From Phymatolithon calcareum (taxonomy: Eukaryota > Rhodophyta > Florideophyceae > Hapalidiales), in NCBI GenBank assembly GCA_977006965.1, contig OZ345383.1, positions 372,001 through 436,000 of the forward strand: a DNA stretch of 64,000 nucleotides, read 5' to 3'. The translations under genes and the position numbers were made by a program. The notes under the pieces are model-generated. The model was not told where the DNA came from and searched no databases. It saw only the letters and a list, made by a program, of their open reading frames with translations. Shown piece after piece: positions 61,554 to 64,000 of this stretch (the first letter of the stretch is position 1; each line of letters starts with the position of its first letter).

Positions 61554-62499
61554 CTACGTTGCAACGGTGTCGTCCAAGAGATTTGTGAAACTTGAGCACC
61601 ATCATCATGGATATGAATGATGAGTCTCCGCTGTTTAAGAACCAGCACACAATACTGTAGGGCGTTGCCGGGCATCTTGACATTTCGCAGTTCTCTACAA
61701 TAAACTACGCATATTGATTCTTCTACCTTTACGCACCACCATGAGCCTGGTGTTCGAAGGCAATGTGTCACAGGACGTAGAGTTCAAGGAATCAGTTTCA
61801 TATTGAGCGAGACGAGATTCATCTGCACGCGCCTAAGGTTCTACTTACATTCCTTACGTGTTCGTCCAGATCTTGCTGACGCGTGTAGTTTGCGGAGCAC
61901 TGAGTGCAACGAGCAGGGCGGTTTGCCGGTGCTGGCTCTACATGACAGTTTCTTTCGTGCCTGTCCCTGCATCAGTTCAAATGAGAGCAAAAAGTCACCA
62001 ATCCAACGCTTTGAAAACCGACAGGCAGAGCAAAAGATAGAAAACATACCTGCTCGAGGCCTTCGAAAATGTTTCGTTACAGTTCTGCTTCGTGCAAGTC
62101 GCGCGCTGAGAACTCATTCTGCAGACTACAGCAAACACAGTATACTGTAGTTGTGGGCGGCCAGCTCAGGGTCTGAGCCTCAGGCCTGTTTTATATAGGG
62201 ACAAGTGGCTCCGTGGCGGCACGTTGCGCCTATGGAAAGATAGAGAAAGAAGAGTTTAAGGAGGAGAACTTAAACAAAAGACCTATTCCTCCAATGCAGC
62301 GTCCTTCTCCATCTCCTTCCCGTCCCCCTGCTCTGCATGCCTACACTCCGCTAACCCTTGTCCGCCCCTCGTGTGAATCCCGTGTCCTGCTCTGCTCAAC
62401 GTGCCACTCTTATATTCTTGCTCGGGTCCATCTGTCACTGGACTGCACTCGGTAAGCCCCACAGTTCGCTCCGTCGCCTGCTGATCCGCCATACTTGTC
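61554..62499. other. non-coding stretch after the kinase-like gene
   Basis: No gene recognised. Contains a variant of the recurring palindrome (ACAGTATACTGT near 62139-62150). The plus strand becomes pyrimidine-rich from about 62280. Confidence 0.5.
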
Positions 62500-63620
62500 A
62501 TTGCCGTTTGGCTGCGCACCGCCGCTCTCGTTGCTCCCCCATCCGCTCCTGTGTTACTCCGCTTTTTCTTATTCACCCTTTGTGTCACTCTCCGTTTACC
62601 CCTTTCGCCACTTGCATCACTCCGTTGCCCTCCGCACGCCCCTCGTGTCACTTCCGTTTTCCCCTTCCGCCCCTTGCGTCACTCCCCTTTTTCCCTTGTG
62701 CTCTTCTTGTCGTCCTCCTTTCCTCTGTGCCCTTCTTGGAACATCGCTTTTACCCCTTGTGTCCTTCGTGTCACTCCTCTTTTATCCCTTGTGTCCCTCT
62801 CGTCACTCCCCTTTTACACCTTGTCGTAATCTTGTTTTTACTCCTTGCGCCGTTCTTGTCACTCCCTTTTTACCCTTTGTGTCCCTCTCCATTTTCTCCT
62901 TGCATGACCCTGTGTCGCGCCCTTTCCCTTAGCATGCCCCTCGTGCAACTCTCGATTTTCCTCTTGTCCCCTTCTTGCCCTTGAGCCCACTGATTTCGGA
63001 CTTGTGTCACTCTCTTGCGCATGGTACGTCTTTTTGTGACTCCCCTTTTACGCCTTCGTCTCTCTTGTGTCGTTTACGCCCCTTTCGTACCTCCCTTATC
63101 AATGGTACGCCCTTTGTTTCGGTCCCCTTTTTCCTTTATGTCACTCCCTTGCCACTGGTACGCCCCTTGTGGCACTCCCTTCTAACCCGTCCGCTCCACT
63201 TTTCACTTCCCTTTACCTCTTGTACCATTCTTGTCACTCCGCTTTTACCCCTTCAGCCCTTCTTGTCACTCATTACGCCCCTTGTGCATTCACCTTTTAC
63301 TTCTTTTGCCATTCTTCCCAATCCCCCCTTTAGTAAGTCCCCTTTTACACTTTGTGCCTTTCTTCTCAGTCCCCTTGTGCCCTTTTTCCATTTGTGCCCT
63401 CCTTGTCACTCCCCCTTTTACCCTTGTGTCCTTACGCTTCTTGTGTTGTTCCCTTGCCTCCGGTACGTCCCTGTTGTCACTCCCCATCTACACATTCCAT
63501 CCCTTGTGTCACTCTCTTGCCCGGGACGCCCCTTGTGGCTCTCCTCTTTTACCCCTTCGGCCCCTGTTATACCCCTGATTCACCCACCTCTTACCCCTTG
63601 CGACCCTTGCCTCCGGTAAT
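62500..63620. repeat. pyrimidine-rich degenerate tandem repeat (about 1.1 kb)
   Basis: Loose repeats of a C/T-rich unit of about 30-36 bases built from CACTCCCCTTTTACCC and CTTGTGTC or CTTCTTGTCACTCC blocks, diverged and of variable length. Frames on the plus strand stay open for up to about 215 codons only because the strand lacks purine-rich stops; their translations are low-complexity Ser/Leu/Pro/Phe. It is not considered coding. Confidence 0.75.
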
Positions 63621-64000
63621 CAATGCGGCTGGATAGCTTACAGCTGGGGGACAGCAATTTGTAAAAGTAAGCCAATAGAGCGGGAGTTTAATTTTGGCAT
63701 AAAATTCTCGATTGATCCCTCACCTCAGTGCAAATCCACCCTGTTGAACCTTATCTTATTACTGCATCCAGCCAATAGATTTCCGAACAAAATGTAGATG
63801 TAAAAATGTATCCAATGAGAATGAAAAGAGACACCGACAGACAGACACACACACACACACATAGACAGACAGCGATTTTAGTAGTAGTGGACAGAATTGT
63901 ACAGTATACAGAAACGTGGACGCAGCATTAGCTTCATGGCATGAGGGCTACGGATTCAGGACGAGAAATCAACCTGCCAGTGCTTCTGACGTATGATACT
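63621..64000. other. terminal stretch with an AC microsatellite
   Basis: An AC repeat of about eight units lies near 63847-63862, bordered by AGAC repeats. No gene is recognised up to the window end. Confidence 0.55.

Noticed and set aside
62358-63636. Several open frames of 90-215 codons on the plus strand
   Set aside because: They are open only because the strand is nearly purine-free; translations are low-complexity and follow the tandem repeat.
1-64000. tRNA, rRNA or CRISPR loci
   Set aside because: No tRNA B-box-like GGTTCGAANCC in a plausible cloverleaf, no rRNA-like blocks and no regular spacer repeats were seen by eye; a covariance-model scan could still find a diverged tRNA.

Overview
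The window looks like nuclear DNA of an intron-poor eukaryote. Its large uninterrupted reading frames encode typically eukaryotic proteins: an N-terminal-motor kinesin, a KDM5-like JmjC demethylase, CCCH zinc-finger proteins, an MLO-like seven-span membrane protein and an ER-lumen protein with a KDEL-type tail. Genes are separated by kilobases of non-coding DNA and transposons. Only one probable spliceosomal intron was found, and starts often have Kozak-like context. Base composition is near 50% GC. A red alga of the florideophyte type (Chondrus-like) is my best guess; this is inference and has not been checked by any search. No rRNA, tRNA, CRISPR or bacterial operon was seen.

Positions 1-36,500 are the gene-bearing half. 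In order they hold an MLO-like membrane protein (+, 1925), a basic nuclear protein with an Sgf11-type zinc finger (-, 6457), an ER protein resembling the MANF C-terminal domain (-, 8782), a two-exon gene of unknown function (-, 11239), a small Cys-rich protein (-, 13557), a triple-CCCH protein (-, 15109), a KDM5-like protein (+, 22919), a kinesin (-, 26587) and a second triple-CCCH protein (-, 34879). The most unusual feature is a conserved domain of about 170 residues that forms the C-terminal part of both CCCH proteins and also of the kinesin. I do not recognise this domain.

Positions 36,500-41,300 are mostly simple repeats and non-coding DNA, plus a decayed class I aminotransferase pseudogene (39791-40352).

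Positions 41,300-59,500 are a transposon cluster. They hold a 5'-truncated LINE with reverse transcriptase and RNase H. Next is a 5.9-kb hAT element with an exact 8-bp target duplication, a once-frameshifted transposase, a nested MITE and a LINE fragment. Last is an 8.5-kb Ty3/gypsy LTR element (496-bp LTRs, 5-bp target duplication TTGGG) inserted in a short terminal-inverted-repeat element that retains a CENP-B/pogo-like helix-turn-helix. The LTR element is read on the minus strand. It has possible -1 frameshift sites at both reading-frame junctions, an inverted 472-bp RNase H duplication with the integrase core on the opposite strand, and an antisense reading frame next to its 3' LTR.

Positions 59,700-64,000 hold one gene for an atypical protein-kinase-like protein (+, 59769), then about 2.4 kb without genes that includes a 1-kb pyrimidine-rich degenerate tandem repeat.
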